From: Aspergillus flavus
Lineage: Eukaryota > Ascomycota > Eurotiomycetes > Eurotiales > Aspergillaceae
Direction: 5' to 3'
NCBI RefSeq assembly: GCF_009017415.1
Contig: NC_092409.1
Span: 1,116,001 to 1,180,000 of the forward strand
DNA: 64,000 nt
Part shown: in pieces, positions 1 to 11,319 of the stretch
Layout: each line of letters opens with the position of its first letter
Numbering within the stretch: position 1 is the stretch's first letter
Program-made: the position numbers and the translations under genes
Notes under the pieces: generated by a model
Told to the model about the DNA's origin: nothing
Databases searched by the model: none
What the model saw: the letters and a program-made list of their open reading frames with translations, nothing else

Positions 1-2
1 TC

Positions 3-1697
3 TTCATACATGATGTCCATGTCGTCCGCATTCGTCGACAAACGGAATCCGTTCCCGGCACGCGGGTACAGACGATGCTCTGAGAATTCATAGTCAGACT
101 CTTCCGACAGGTCGTGCTGCGTTTGGGGAGCGGAAGAGGGAGTAGGCAGGAAGTCAGGAGTAACACCTGACTTTTGCTGGGCCGCGTCTACACCATTAGT
201 TAAAGCGTGGGTTATCGAGTTAGTGAAAGTTGGGGTATTCGAGGAGGTTGAGGTTGGAGTAGGAATCGCCGCATTGTTCGGCTTGAACGAGAACTTCGAC
301 TGTAAAGTCTTTAAGTTTTTAGGAAACATGGGTATCGCCGGGTGTTGGTCTGACAGAGTGACCAGTAGTTCAACAAGAGTCGCATGCGACAAGCCCGAGA
401 GAAAGCCCCGTCGCTCGTCTGCCGAGAAGCCCTCCCCTCCCACTTCCATCTTGGGCATTAATAACGGCGCATGCACGGGAGGACCTAATGACGGCCCCGT
501 GAGACTAGGATTGCTCCTAACAACCGTCGGCTGGAGAATGGTAATCGGCACGGGCTTGCATTCCCGACAGACCCATTGTCTCTCCTTCACTGTGACAACC
601 TGCGAGTCAATAGGAGGATCATGACATAGCTGATGCCAGGGCCCATTGCACTCATCGCAGAAGACGATCGCATTGCTCTGCGGACTATGTCCCCTCTGGC
701 AGTGGATACAATTGACGATCCCGTCCTTCGGTTTGCGATACACCCGCTTGCGTTTCCGAACGGCTGCAGCCTGCCGTTGAGTGGTATCCGATGCCTCCAG
801 CGAGTTACTGCTGTCCTTCGCAACCGTCGGTGATGCGGACGGAGGTACATATAATGAAGGACGATTAACCTGCCGACCAGATTTAGTTTGTGTCGCCGTC
901 GGCGCAACGTCAGATTCATCGGAGCTCGAGTCTCCAGCTCGGATGATATCTTCTCCATCACTGTCATTACCACGCCGGCGCTTCTTGCGCTTGGTTCCGT
1001 TGGTAGTACTCCTTCGTTGGCGTGAGCCAACTGCTGCTCTCTTGCGCTTAGCGGATGGGGGTGAATCTTTAGCCGCCGGGGCTACAGGCTGGGGTTGTGA
1101 AGGCAGTGGTGGTGGTAGTGGATCTTGCGGTGGTGCTGGGGCTTCCAATGAAGGTGGCCCTGCGGGTTTGGGTGCAATATTAACAAGACTTGTTGGCTTG
1201 TCATGGCCACCCTGGGGAAGTGTAGATGTATATGTATGTGTAGATGGAGATGTAGTGGAAGGAGTAGTAACAGGAGCCTGTTGAGAAACCGCAGGGGTTG
1301 TCATATGACTCGAGTACACGAACGGAGCTGTGGGTAGCTCTATGATAGTAGAAGAGGCCTTCATTGTGCTTGATGGTTGCAAGCGTGGATGATTCCAGCC
1401 TTGACTGAGTGATGGTGGGTTCCACGTCACGAATTTAGTCTCATTCCTCTGCTTCTCCCCTTTCCTATGGCCAGTGACCCGAGCCACGAGTTCAGTGGTC
1501 GCAGGGGATAATTTCGGGATCTGTACTTTACTCGAGATTGCGCTCGGTGGGCGGCTAGGTTTCAATGAGGACGACAGGGAAGGCGAGACCCGCTCGACGG
1601 TGGGAGCCGATGTATGCAAGCCCGAGGAGGTTCCGTGGGCTGGTGGCGCTGTCTCTATAGACGCCGGCATGGGAAGAACCCCATGTTGCTGTGACAT
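3..1697 (-). CDS. PHD-finger domain protein (C-terminus beyond window)
   Basis: The reading frame is uninterrupted from an ATG at 1697 to the left edge, giving at least 565 residues without an intron. The first 320 residues are low-complexity, rich in Pro, Ser and Thr, with basic clusters (KRKRAAV, KRKKRRRGND) that look like nuclear localisation signals. A single PHD zinc finger lies at about residues 328-378. Its pattern begins CIHC, continues with FCDECNGPWHQLCHDPP and ends WVCREC, matching the Cys4-His-Cys3 arrangement. PHD fingers usually read histone H3 tails, so a chromatin role is inferred, but no catalytic domain is visible to identify the complex. The distal part contains a short leucine-rich helix (TLVELLVTLSDQHP). 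The stop codon lies outside the window. Confidence 0.85.
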   Translation of the reverse strand, partial: MSQQHGVLPMPASIETAPPAHGTSSGLHTSAPTVERVSPSLSSSLKPSRPPSAISSKVQIPKLSPATTELVARVTGHRKGEKQRNETKFVTWNPPSLSQGWNHPRLQPSSTMKASSTIIELPTAPFVYSSHMTTPAVSQQAPVTTPSTTSPSTHTYTSTLPQGGHDKPTSLVNIAPKPAGPPSLEAPAPPQDPLPPPLPSQPQPVAPAAKDSPPSAKRKRAAVGSRQRRSTTNGTKRKKRRRGNDSDGEDIIRAGDSSSDESDVAPTATQTKSGRQVNRPSLYVPPSASPTVAKDSSNSLEASDTTQRQAAAVRKRKRVYRKPKDGIVNCIHCQRGHSPQSNAIVFCDECNGPWHQLCHDPPIDSQVVTVKERQWVCRECKPVPITILQPTVVRSNPSLTGPSLGPPVHAPLLMPKMEVGGEGFSADERRGFLSGLSHATLVELLVTLSDQHPAIPMFPKNLKTLQSKFSFKPNNAAIPTPTSTSSNTPTFTNSITHALTNGVDAAQQKSGVTPDFLPTPSSAPQTQHDLSEESDYEFSEHRLYPRAGNGFRLSTNADDMDIMYE

Positions 1698-2094
1698 TAG
1701 CCCCCCTGTCCTGGCCAGTGGGGCACAGTTACAACGTGCAATTTAGGGTGAATGTGTATAATCACACGATTCTGAGTATCAACTGTCCTGGACGGCGCAG
1801 AATTCGCTTTGCGACGGACCCAAAGATTGAATCTTATATATGGTCACGTGATGCGATCCCCCGCGCCCTGGAAAGCGAGATTCATCCCTTTAAGAATTCG
1901 TGTCAATCATGCTTTCGGAATGATGGTCGCTAGTCTTTTCATTCATTCGTTGCAATCTCTATGTACATAAGGCGCTACGGGCATCAGAGCTATGCAGGCC
2001 TCGGCGCTACAGTTGGGCCCTTGCAAATGCTATTCCTGTGTTCGATGCATATTACGGCTCTTAACGTCTAGCCGATGGCGAACCGGTCGTCTCT
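1698..2094. other. Intergenic, shared upstream/downstream spacer
   Basis: This spacer separates the start of the PHD-finger gene from the stop of the CoA-transferase gene; both are on the minus strand. I see no further gene, repeat or RNA in it. It must hold the PHD gene promoter and the CoA-transferase terminator, but no specific motif can be claimed. Confidence 0.5.
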
Positions 2095-3752
2095 TTATGA
2101 CACTACACCGTCTTGCTTCAAACGAGCAATATCATCCTTACCGTATTCGAGAATCTCCTCAAGAATCTCATCCGTGTGTTGGCCAAGGGTTGGGGGCGGC
2201 GTCCGCACGCCAGGGGTGGCATGGGAATACTTAATCGGCGTGTTGACTAGCTTGATGGGACCGCATGCTGGATGATCAACTTCGGTGACCATCCCACGAG
2301 CTTGGACTATACCATTAATCTTAGTAACAGCGGTGACAATATACTATCTGGATGACAACTTACCGTGAGAATGGTTGAGGGTCCCTTGAATATCATTGAC
2401 GGCGGCATATGGCATCCCGCTGCCTTCCAAGATCTCCAGCCATTCTTGCGTCGTCTTTTGTTTGACCTTCTCCTCGATGAGGCCATCAATCTCCCCTCGA
2501 TTCTTGACACGGTCACTGTTGGTAACGAACCGGGGATCGGTCTTCCACTCTGGGTGTCCTAAACGGTCGCACAACACACCGAACAGTCTGTCGTTCCCGC
2601 CGCCAAAGAGAATGTCCCCATCCAGCGTCTGATAACTCCGGTAAGGAACAATGGAAGCTTAAGAGCCGTCAGCATACGCAACCTTTTCTCTCCCAACACT
2701 TCAGTACTCACGATGCGCGGTCCCCCATCTTCCAGTATCCTTCTCCCCACTAATCAGCGCAGAGCTAGCAATATTTGCCAGCGTCGCGACCTGACAATCG
2801 CTCAAGCAAGCATCGATGTGTTGGCCCATACCCGTCCTCACGCGAGCCAGCAGCGCCGCCATAATCGCATTAGATGTATACAACCCAGTCGTCAAATCCG
2901 TAACCGCTACACCAACTTTCACCGGATCCCCACCCCTGGCGCCAGTAATATGCATCAAGCCCATCTCCGCCTCGACCATGACATCGTACCCAGCCCGGTT
3001 ACTGTACGGCCCCGTCTGCCCGTATCCGGTGATACTCGCGTAGATCAGCTTGGGGTTAATCTCTCGCAGCGTTTCGTAGTCCATGTTGTATTTCTTCAGA
3101 CTTCCAGGAAGGTAGTTCTCGACGAGAACGTCACATTCTTTCGCAAGGCGGTGCAGGATTTCCACGCCTGACTTGTGTTGAAACGACAGTCCTAAAGATT
3201 TCTTGTTGCGGTTGACCTGTTCCACAGTTCATGTCAACGGAGTACGGAATCTGGAGATGGGCGATGGACCTTACACCTAGATAATATGCGCTTTCGCCGG
3301 GACCTTGTCGCGACTCATCCTGGTATTTGGCATATGGTGGTCCCCAGGCGCGAGTGTCATCGCCCCGCACCGGGTGTTCAATTTTGATAACATCTGCTCT
3401 ATTCCAGGGAATGCAGTCAGCTATTACCCATCTGGACTGAAGTCAACCGGTAACAGTGACACACATACCCTAAATCTCCAAGAATCTGCGTACAGTATGG
3501 CTATATCATGGTCAGCACCAGTACCCCAACAGTAATATAGAAATAATATAGAAAACCAGGATCTGAAATACGTACACCAGCCAAAACCCTTGTCATATCA
3601 AGCACCCGAACGCCCTTCAAGGGTAGTGTATCGTCCGCCGGTGTGCTGGAGTATGTGCGCCATTGAGCTGTGGTGCGGAGAACAGAGCTCGACCAGCGGA
3701 GAGCTGGCCGACGGGCTCTAAAAGCCTGGTGCAACTTCAATGTGACGCTCAT
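2095..3752 (-). CDS. Mitochondrial family III CoA-transferase (SUGCT/CaiB-BaiF type)
   Basis: Six exons, 3752-3576, 3500-3469, 3398-3275, 3216-2712, 2657-2364 and 2306-2095, join in frame to give 447 residues. This matches the size of succinate-hydroxymethylglutarate (glutarate) CoA-transferases. The first 35 or so residues are Arg/Ser-rich without acids, as expected for a mitochondrial presequence, followed by LPLKGVRVLDMTRVLAGPYC, a family III N-terminal signature. GYDVMVEAEMGLM probably contains the catalytic aspartate, and VNRNKKSLGL is also typical of the family. These enzymes move CoA between dicarboxylic acids in the matrix; the human relative makes glutaryl-CoA. The exact acceptor cannot be read from the sequence. 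All introns are 50-75 bases with GT-AG ends. Confidence 0.9.
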
Positions 3753-4284
3753 TGTCCTTCACTTGAAGCGGTACATGTGGTTTCCAAGAAGAGAGGTAGA
3801 TTGAATCAGATCCAAGTCGTGTAAAGTTGGGGTAGTCACGCATGTATATCATGTACTTTCCGGGGCCGGGACCGGAGCTCGATTGGAGATGTTCCTGTCA
3901 TTTCATTCGGGTACTTCGCCGATAGCTTAACTTGTTTGAACGCCAAAAGCCGAGGTCGATTAAGCATGCATTTCCGCCTTTAGCGCCGAGCGGGTACCAC
4001 CGCGGGAGAAACGTGGGATTATTCTATTATCTTTTAGGTATATTGTTTTGGCTTTCTATATTAGATGAAAAGGTAAGTACATCGCTGTCCATTTTAATTA
4101 TATCTCAATTTTGAACTCTTTTTCTTAGGTAATTGATCGCTCCGGCGCGGCGGGACAAGCTACAAGCCTGGTGGGCGGAGAGCTGTGTCATTTATCTACT
4201 AATAGCTCTTTTATCTTCCGCTCTCTTCCGCCTCAACTACCGCGGAGTTCATTGACAACTATACTCAACTACACACCTCACACC
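3753..4284. promoter_or_regulatory. Divergent promoter between CoA-transferase and riboflavin synthase
   Basis: This 532-base spacer separates two genes transcribed away from each other, so it must contain both promoters. The part near 4190-4280 is pyrimidine-rich, common just upstream of fungal start codons. No FMN-responsive or other defined element is recognisable. Confidence 0.5.
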
Positions 4285-5168
4285 ATGTTCACCGGCCTTG
4301 TCGAAACAATCGGGAGTGAGTACACCCCAACAATTAACCACCGTCCTTGCGCGACTAACATATCCCAGCGGTCTCGTCCCTCGAGCCCCTCGATACCTCC
4401 GCAAGCGGGGGCGGGGGTACCTCCCTGACCATCACGAACTGCGAAGAGATCCTCACTGACGCACATCTCGGCGACAGCATCGCAGTAAACGGTACGCTAT
4501 TCTACACACACATACAGAAAACCCACTTACCATTGCGCCCACCCACCCACCACTCACCCCGCATCGACTATCCCATCCCACCCCCACCAAATCCACTGAC
4601 TCACCACTAACGACGAACAGGAACCTGCCTAACAGTAACCGCCTTCGACAAAACCTGGTTCAAAGTCGGCGTTGCCCCCGAAACCCTCCGTCGCACGAAC
4701 CTAGGCTCCCTGAGCACCAACTCCCGTGTGAACCTCGAGCGCGCGGTCCTCAGCGAAACCCGCATGGGTGGCCATTTCGTCCAGGGTCACGTCGATACAA
4801 TTGCGACTATTCTCTCTGTTACGCCCGATAGTAATGCGTTGGTGTTGCGGTTGCAGCCGCGTGACCGGGGCGTGTTGAGGTATATTGTCGAGAAGGGTTA
4901 TGTTACGCTTGATGGGGCTAGTTTGACGGTTACGAAGGTTGTGGATGGAGAGGAGGGGTATTTTGAGATTATGCTTATTGCGTATACGCAGGAGAAGATT
5001 GTGACGGCTTCGAAGAAGGTCGGGGAGGATGTGAATGTGGAGATTGATATTGTTGGGAAGTATGTTGAGAAGAGTGTGCAGAGTTATTTTGCCGGGGTTG
5101 GTGGGGGTGATTTTGCGATTTTGGAGAAGATGGTTTCCAGGATTGTGGATGAGAAGTTGAAGAAATGA
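4285..5168 (+). CDS. RIB5: Riboflavin synthase alpha chain
   Basis: Three exons, 4285-4315, 4369-4491 and 4621-5168, give 233 residues, the usual length of fungal riboflavin synthase. The enzyme dismutates two molecules of 6,7-dimethyl-8-ribityllumazine to riboflavin and the pyrimidine precursor. The start MFTGLVE is the hallmark N-terminus. Two lumazine-binding beta-barrel repeats are visible: the first contains GDSIAVNGTCLTV and the second GYVTLDGASLTVTKV, each carrying the family's small-residue/Thr substrate loop. MGGHFVQGHVD marks the start of the second repeat. The C-terminal helix (DFAILEKMVSRIVDEKL) fits the trimerisation helix. The gene is divergent from the CoA-transferase and convergent with SSF1. 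Confidence 0.95.
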
Positions 5169-5597
5169 GGTATGGTTGGTGTGTAGTGCCTATGAGGTTA
5201 TGATTGTGATGTGTAGACTGCTTTACTACTACTAGTATGTTGTCGGTTGAAATACCAATTACTTTTTATTGCTTTTCAACAAAGGGTATAATCTGGTCAC
5301 CTAAATGATAGTCTATTCCAACACCCTCCAACCCGGTCTCCTTGCAATTCCTGTTAAAAATACTCGAGGGCTTCTGGTAGCAAAGCCGGAAGTCAGGGCA
5401 ATCTATATGTCGCTAATCCAGCCGAGTGGATATGGTTGCTGGCTTGGCCAGCAGATTCGTGCACACGAACGACACCGGAAGACAGCAGCGAAGGCGGGTC
5501 TGGGGCCTCCATATAGTTTCTCGTGCCTTGGGACATGATATAGCGCGAGATGTTGCTTTTCGTGAAAAAAATTAAGAAACCAAGAGCGACGCTCCCT
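5169..5597. other. Convergent intergenic spacer
   Basis: The 3' ends of riboflavin synthase (plus) and SSF1 (minus) face each other here. No gene or repeat is seen; the AT-rich stretch at 5210-5290 is compatible with polyadenylation signals for the first gene. Confidence 0.5.
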
Positions 5598-7014
5598 TTA
5601 CTCCTCCATGGATTCGTCATCACCCTCTCCTCCTTCTTGCTCCGCGCCTTCTTCTTCTTCACCAAAATCATCACTGAGCCAGTCATCCTCGTCGTCATCC
5701 ACATCCATTTCCTCGTCATCATCATCCTCAATTTCCTTGCCTTCAGCCCGGGCCTTGGCCTTCTCTGCCTTCTTCTTTTCGATATTCTCCTTCTGCTGCC
5801 TCTTCCGCTCTTCCTTCTCCTTCTTTCTCTTTTCCCAGTTCTTGTCCAGCTTTTTCATATCCTCCTCAGACTTATGGATATAGTCGTGCCACATGACCTT
5901 GCCATCACAGAGACCCTCCTCAACCTTGATCAGCCGGAGCTTCAAGCGGGGGCCCAATTCGACGAGCTTGACCGCGCGCTTCTCCACCTCTGGCGCGGCC
6001 CTCAACTTCTTCTCAGCCTTCTCCTTCTCCCCGGCTTTCATGCGTTGCAGCTCCCTCTTGTTCAGAACCCTCTTCGTTGTGCTCTCTGCGATCTCAACCT
6101 CATTATCGGTGTCTAATTCGGTTTCACTAGCGGAGGTATAACCCGCGGCCGACGGATCCAACAGATAATCGGCAGCATCTTCCAATTTTCCTAGATTGGG
6201 AACAGCAACGCCTCTCTTCTCCCTATTACGAATTTCCTTAGGATCCAGACGGCGAATGCGTTTTGAAACGCCTGTCTTCCTGGTAGTAATAGCGTAATGT
6301 CGCAAATTCAAGACATAAGAGTCGTCTTCTTGGCCATCAGATTTGAGTTCTCGGTTGAGGAGCATCACACGGCGGATAGAGGAGAGGGGGGTAGCTTGGG
6401 GGTTGATCGGCGGGAAAAGTGATTGGAAGATAGTGGTTGTGAGAGTCTCGAGGCGCTTGGGTACTTTGCCGTCCTCAGTTGCATTCGGTGAGTTGAAGTT
6501 GTTCATCACCAGCAAGGGTGGCGTCTTGTGGTCCTGGCCACCGCCGCGTGGACGCTTTAATGCCTTCTCGACGTCTCGGCACAGAGAGTAGTTCTCGACT
6601 TTGAAGTGGAGCGTTGGGCCGCGCGGCGTAAGCGCCAAACGCATGTTAGTGTTGCCTGTAGCGGACTTGGAGAAAAGCATAAGATGCGTGACACCGAGAG
6701 GACCCGCCATGACGGTGTAATCCCTCAGTCTGTTTGATTTACGCTCCTAAAAGATATCACCGTTAGTTTCTTATCTAAAGGCGCATTGGGGTTTGTCTAT
6801 GGCATACCTTCAGTCGCACAGCAGTGTCGGGCTCCATCATCAGACGAACATCCTTTACTAATTGACTGACACTCGAACCGACTTGAGAACCGCCAATACG
6901 GATAACCATGGACTTCGGAGTTTTGCTCATGGACGAGGCGCTGCCTTTGACGGCGGCGGCCGAGGCATTTTGGGCGCGGACATGAGTGCGTTTCTTCGTA
7001 CGTGCCTTCGCCAT
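5598..7014 (-). CDS. SSF1: Ribosome biogenesis protein Ssf1/Peter Pan (Brix domain)
   Basis: Two exons, 7014-6808 and 6746-5598, give 451 residues, matching yeast Ssf1/Ssf2 (about 453). The basic N-terminus begins MAKARTKKRTHVR. A Brix domain spans about residues 28-300: MVIRIGG, LMMEPDTAVRLK, GPLGVTHLMLFS, LRHYAI and the closing ELGPRLKLRLIKVEEGL motif are all recognisable. The C-terminus is a Lys/Glu coiled coil followed by a strongly acidic tail (poly-Asp/Glu from about residue 400). Ssf1 works in the nucleolus in 60S pre-ribosomes, protecting ITS2 from premature cleavage in the 27S pre-rRNA. It shares a 253-base divergent promoter with RRP3, another rRNA-processing gene. Confidence 0.95.
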
Positions 7015-7267
7015 TGTGAATCTGGCAAAGCAGGAAATATATGGTAGGTATGTGGTTCGAGGGAAATGTTATTCAACGTCTAATGAAAGACGGACTTTTT
7101 TTTCTTGGCCGAAAAAGTAGATCGGCGGAAACCAGGCCGCGGAGCAACTCCGGACCAACTGTTTTACCGGGACCCACACTGATTTTTTGATATCGAACTA
7201 TCAGGAAAAAGAAACTATTCAATCAGTCCACCGAGTACAAACTTTTGGTGTCATATATTGATTCAAT
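7015..7267. promoter_or_regulatory. Compact bidirectional promoter of SSF1 and RRP3
   Basis: Only 253 bases separate the two start codons, so the two ribosome-biogenesis genes probably share regulatory DNA. A T8 run at about 7096-7103 and a further T6 run near 7183 could act as nucleosome-excluding poly(dA:dT) elements. I do not see a clear PAC (GATGAG) or RRPE site. Confidence 0.6.
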
Positions 7268-8860
7268 ATGCCGGCGATTAAGAAGCGCAAGATCGCCCGT
7301 GAGGCACCTCAACAAGAAGACCTCAGCGATAGCGAGGCCCACAGCTCTGCCTCTGAGGATGCCGCCCCCAATACTACTGAGCAAGAACAAGAACCATCTG
7401 AAGCGCCTAAGCAGGCTCCAAAGTCTTTTAAGGAACTAGGCCTCATTGAGCAATTATGCGAGGCTTGCGACTCTATGGGATACAAGGCTCCCACCGCGAT
7501 TCAAGCGGAAGCCATTCCTCTCGCTCTTCAAGGCCGCGATTTGATCGGTTTGGCTGGTATAGCATCACCTTCATACTCCATCTTATTGTAGCACTTTACT
7601 AACACTCATGCTAGAAACCGGTAGCGGTAAAACCGCAGCCTTTGCACTGCCCATTCTCCAAGCCCTGATGGACAAGCCTTCTTCCTTTTTCGGTCTCGTC
7701 CTCGCGCCCACCCGTGAACTGGCGTACCAGATCTCCCAAGCCTTCGAGGGTCTAGGAAGTACAATCTCAGTAAGAAGCACAGTTCTGGTTGGAGGCATGG
7801 ACATGGTATCTCAATCGATCGCACTCGGAAAGAAGGTAAACCGCCCAGCCCATCCCAAAAAAGGAATACGAGCAGAATCTAACAAAATCTCAAGCCTCAC
7901 ATTATTGTAGCCACCCCCGGACGTCTACTAGACCACCTCGAAAACACGAAAGGCTTCTCCCTCCGCAACCTCAAATACCTCGTCATGGACGAAGCCGACC
8001 GTCTCCTAGACATGGACTTCGGCCCCATCCTCGACAAGATCCTGAAAGTGCTCCCCCGCGAGCGCCGCACCTACCTCTTCTCCGCCACCATGAGCTCAAA
8101 GGTCGAGTCTCTGCAGCGTGCATCGCTTCAAAACCCGCTCCGTGTCGCTGTCTCCTCATCCAAGTTCCAAACCGTCTCCACCCTCCAACAATCCTACATC
8201 TTCATCCCCCACAAACACAAAGACCTGTACCTGGTCTATCTGCTCAACGAGTTTGTCGGCCAATCGTGCATCATCTTCTGTCGCACCGTGCATGAGACCC
8301 AGCGTCTCAGCTTCTTTTTGAGATTGCTTGGCTTTGGCGCCATCCCACTGCATGGTCAGCTTTCGCAGTCTGCTCGTTTGGGTGCACTCGGGAAGTTCCG
8401 TTCGAGGAGTAGAGATATCCTTGTTGCGACGGATGTCGCTGCTCGTGGTCTTGATATTCCCTCTGTTGATGTGGTTTTGAACTTTGATTTGCCTGGTGAT
8501 TCGTAAGTTGCTCGTCCCTTTAGTTTATCTGGTGATGGTGTGAGGCTAACGGGGATCAGGAAAACCTTCATCCACAGAATCGGTCGTACAGCCCGTGCTG
8601 GTAAGTCGGGTGTAGCTATCAGCTTTGCTACACAATATGATGTCGAGGCATGGCTTCGCATTGAGGGCGCGTTAGGAAAGAAACTCCCTGAATACCCCGC
8701 TGAAAAGGACGAGGTGATGGTCCTGGCAGAGCGTGTATCCGAAGCGCAACGCAGTGCTATTCTGGAAATGAAGAACTACGACGAGAAGAAGGGAAGTAGG
8801 GGCAAGAAGTTTGCCAAAGGAAAGCGCTCTCGAGAGGATATGGATCAGGAAGAGGGCTAG
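7268..8860 (+). CDS. RRP3: ATP-dependent rRNA helicase Rrp3 (DDX47)
   Basis: Four exons, 7268-7556, 7615-7835, 7895-8502 and 8560-8860, give 472 residues, the normal length of Aspergillus Rrp3. A charged N-terminal tail precedes the Q motif (FKELGL...[11 protein letters not shown]). Walker A AETGSGKT falls at about residues 96-103 across the first splice junction. PTRELA, VGGMDM, TPGRLLD, DEAD (about 202), [20 protein letters not shown] and HRIGRTAR follow in canonical order. The C-terminal tail is Lys/Arg-rich. Rrp3/DDX47 is a nucleolar DEAD-box ATPase needed for 18S rRNA maturation at A0-A2 in the small-subunit processome. The long divergence from other DEAD proteins plus the tail makes Rrp3 the best assignment. 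Confidence 0.95.
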
Positions 8861-9308
8861 TAGGAGAAAAGTAAAATATAGATTTCGCTTATTGCTAACG
8901 AATACCCAAATGAAGTTTACAAATGAAGTCCCAGCCCCTGTACTGAGTTTGTTATAAAGATTACTTGTTGTGGTGCCCGTAGACCTTTGTTTCGATTAGC
9001 TACTAGGTCTTACTAACGTCTAGTCAATTTAAAAAGTACTGTAAGGAATGGCTAAATCGAGTCAAATTTGCTCTGCATTGACATCAAAAGAAAACTCATC
9101 AGATCGTTCATAACAGTTCCCATTACCTCTATAATGCGACGACATTGCAGCAACGTCGTTGACCCTGCGATTTGTGATAGCTTAGCCATGATGACCCAAA
9201 GCTTCATCCATGCATGTGCAAAGTATCCTTGCAAGTTATCAGATAGCTTCCAATCATACGGTTTCAAGGAACCACTTATAGTTCGTTAGGGCATTAGTAT
9301 TCCAAAAC
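8861..9308. other. Convergent intergenic spacer
   Basis: This stretch lies between the converging 3' ends of RRP3 and the mutase gene. No coding, RNA or repeat feature is supported; it is AT-rich and presumably holds both 3' UTRs. Confidence 0.5.
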
Positions 9309-11319
9309 CTAAGATTGCAAGATCTCTTTGGCGGCGCCGGCATCACGGACAGCGTTGGCGACGCGAGTTGCGAGATCGTCAGCCTCGGAGCGGCTGGCAG
9401 CCTCAGCGTAGACACGTACCGCATCCTCCGTGCCACTTGCGCGGGCAAAGCTTCTTCCCTTGTTGTAGCGGGACTGGAGGGATTCGATCTTGAGCTGAAG
9501 GCCAGCAGGGGACTCGAGCTTACGCTCAGCATCATATGCCTTGAAGATTGAGCGGTCAGCAACCTCCACGCGGACCAGTCGGGAGGGGAGGTCAGTGTAG
9601 GTGCAAAGCCACTCCTTGGGGGTCCAGCCCTTGTGAGCAAGGATCGCTTCAACGAGGAGCATGTCGGAGATAGCATCGCCAACTGCTTGGTTGATCAGAT
9701 CGGTAAGACCCTGGAGGCACTCAAGAGCACGTTGCTGAGCGGGGGACTGGGGCTCGGTGCTCTTGATAATCTTCAGGGCATTTTCAGAGAAAGTGATAGT
9801 GCCGTGACCGTTGGCTTCGAAGTAGACACCAACATCGTAACGCAGGGCAGCGTGGTGAAGGTGCTTCACGCCAGTGTTAGTGCAGACGGAGGGAAGCTTG
9901 AGCACTTTTTCAATGTACTCTGTACTAGCTCCATTGGCATACGCGGTCTGGATGATGCCGATCTTGAGATGCTGCGCAATGCCGGCATTCTTGGTAAGGT
10001 CGCCAATGAAGGCAGCGGCAAGAGTGGCAATACGGTCGCCATCAAGAAGACGGAAAACATTGCTCTCGTCGACGAAATAGTAGACAAGACGATCGGCATC
10101 GCCGTCCAAGGAGGCACAACGGTCAAGAGCAGCAGCCTTGGACGAGGGGGGAGCGCGCTGCTTGGTCTTGACATAGTCGGCACCGCACTAGTAAGTAGGT
10201 TAGTATTGGATACGATGGGACCAATAGAGGGATCGTACATCGAAGTTGAGGCTATCCGGATTGATCACATCGTCGTTGATAACTTTGATATCGATACCAC
10301 CCTCCTCCGGGCCAGGAAGGTACTTAAGAAGCTCTCTCAGCTTAGGTCCGCCAACACCATTTGCGCAATCAACGGTCAAAGAGCCCTTAACCTTGAGGCC
10401 CCGCATAACTCCCTTGAAAGCCTTGGCGAGCTTCTCATAGTATCCTTGCTCTGTGGGTTCACCGTACTCATACTGCGTTCCCAGGGTGTTCTTGCAGCGG
10501 ACAACATAATGAAGCTGGGGGGTGGTCATGAATTTCAGGTCAGAGAAGTTAACCTCGGTAGCGGTGAGCGCAGCGTTAAGAACACCGGCAAGACGAGAAC
10601 CAGAGGCACGAGTATCCCGGGCAAAAACAACACGAGCCGGGTTTTCCATGCTGATATCAATCTCCTTGACGAGTTCTTCGTAAACATCTGCGATTTTGTC
10701 TAGCGGAGCATTGGCAAGCTTTGTCGCATAGGTTTCCCATTCAGCCTACCCAAGGGTTAGGTAAATATGCAACCATAGAACTAGACTTAGTATGGCGAAG
10801 CTTACCTCAAGCATTTCACCCTATTTTAGTATGTCAGTCAGCATCAGTTTCGTATAGGGTTATGTCTGGAGTGGCTGCCGCAACTCACCATGGGGTCAAC
10901 CAACTTGACACCATTGTCCTCCGCAGGGTTGTGACTGGCAGTAATCATAACACCAATCCATTGTCCACTGAGCTTCTTGGAGCGAAGACCAGCGAGCAAG
11001 CCCACGGCAAAGACCACTGTGTTGAGGACGTCCCTGGATATATGCGTTGGTCAAAGTGTAAACAAATGGCGATCGCGGGGTATATGTGGAGGCGGGGCTG
11101 ATCCTTCAAAAGACCTTGCGTGAAAATAAATATAAACGTGGAACTTACGCCTTCATGCGGAACTGTAAATCAAGGATATTTGGTCAGTACTTAATAAGGA
11201 AGCGTGGTCGATCATTAGTAACTCACCCCCGCAGTACCATACTGGAAGACCTTTCCCTCCGGCTTGACATACTGCGCTGCGGCCTCGGTGATGGCTTTCT
11301 TGATAGCGGGGGACGCCAT
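9309..11319 (-). CDS. PCM1: Phosphoacetylglucosamine mutase
   Basis: Six exons, 11319-11227, 11162-11149 (14 bases), 11033-10889, 10820-10806 (15 bases), 10745-10239 and 10187-9309, give 550 residues, as in other fungal enzymes. It converts GlcNAc-6-phosphate to GlcNAc-1-phosphate for UDP-GlcNAc, feeding chitin, N-glycan and GPI synthesis. The four active-site segments of the alpha-phosphohexomutase family are present: TASHNP with the phosphoserine at Ser69, metal-binding DGDADR at about 286-291, sugar-binding EANGHGT, and phosphate-binding RASGTED near the C-terminus. The two microexons (14 and 15 bases) are required to keep the frame, the second encoding only GEMLE. A long antisense frame over exons 5-6 is not a gene. 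Confidence 0.95.

Noticed and set aside
587..1284. Overlapping frames on both strands of 147-167 codons
   Set aside because: They are shadows of the PHD-finger gene, whose own frame is continuous from 1697 to the left edge and carries the zinc ligands.
5550..6116. 188-codon plus-strand frame rich in Leu and Phe, membrane-like
   Set aside because: Antisense to the Lys/Glu-rich tail of SSF1; antisense of such codons gives Leu/Phe artefacts.
9633..10703. 356-codon open frame on the plus strand
   Set aside because: It lies fully antisense to the mutase exons, which carry all active-site motifs; its composition is the shadow of that gene's codon bias.
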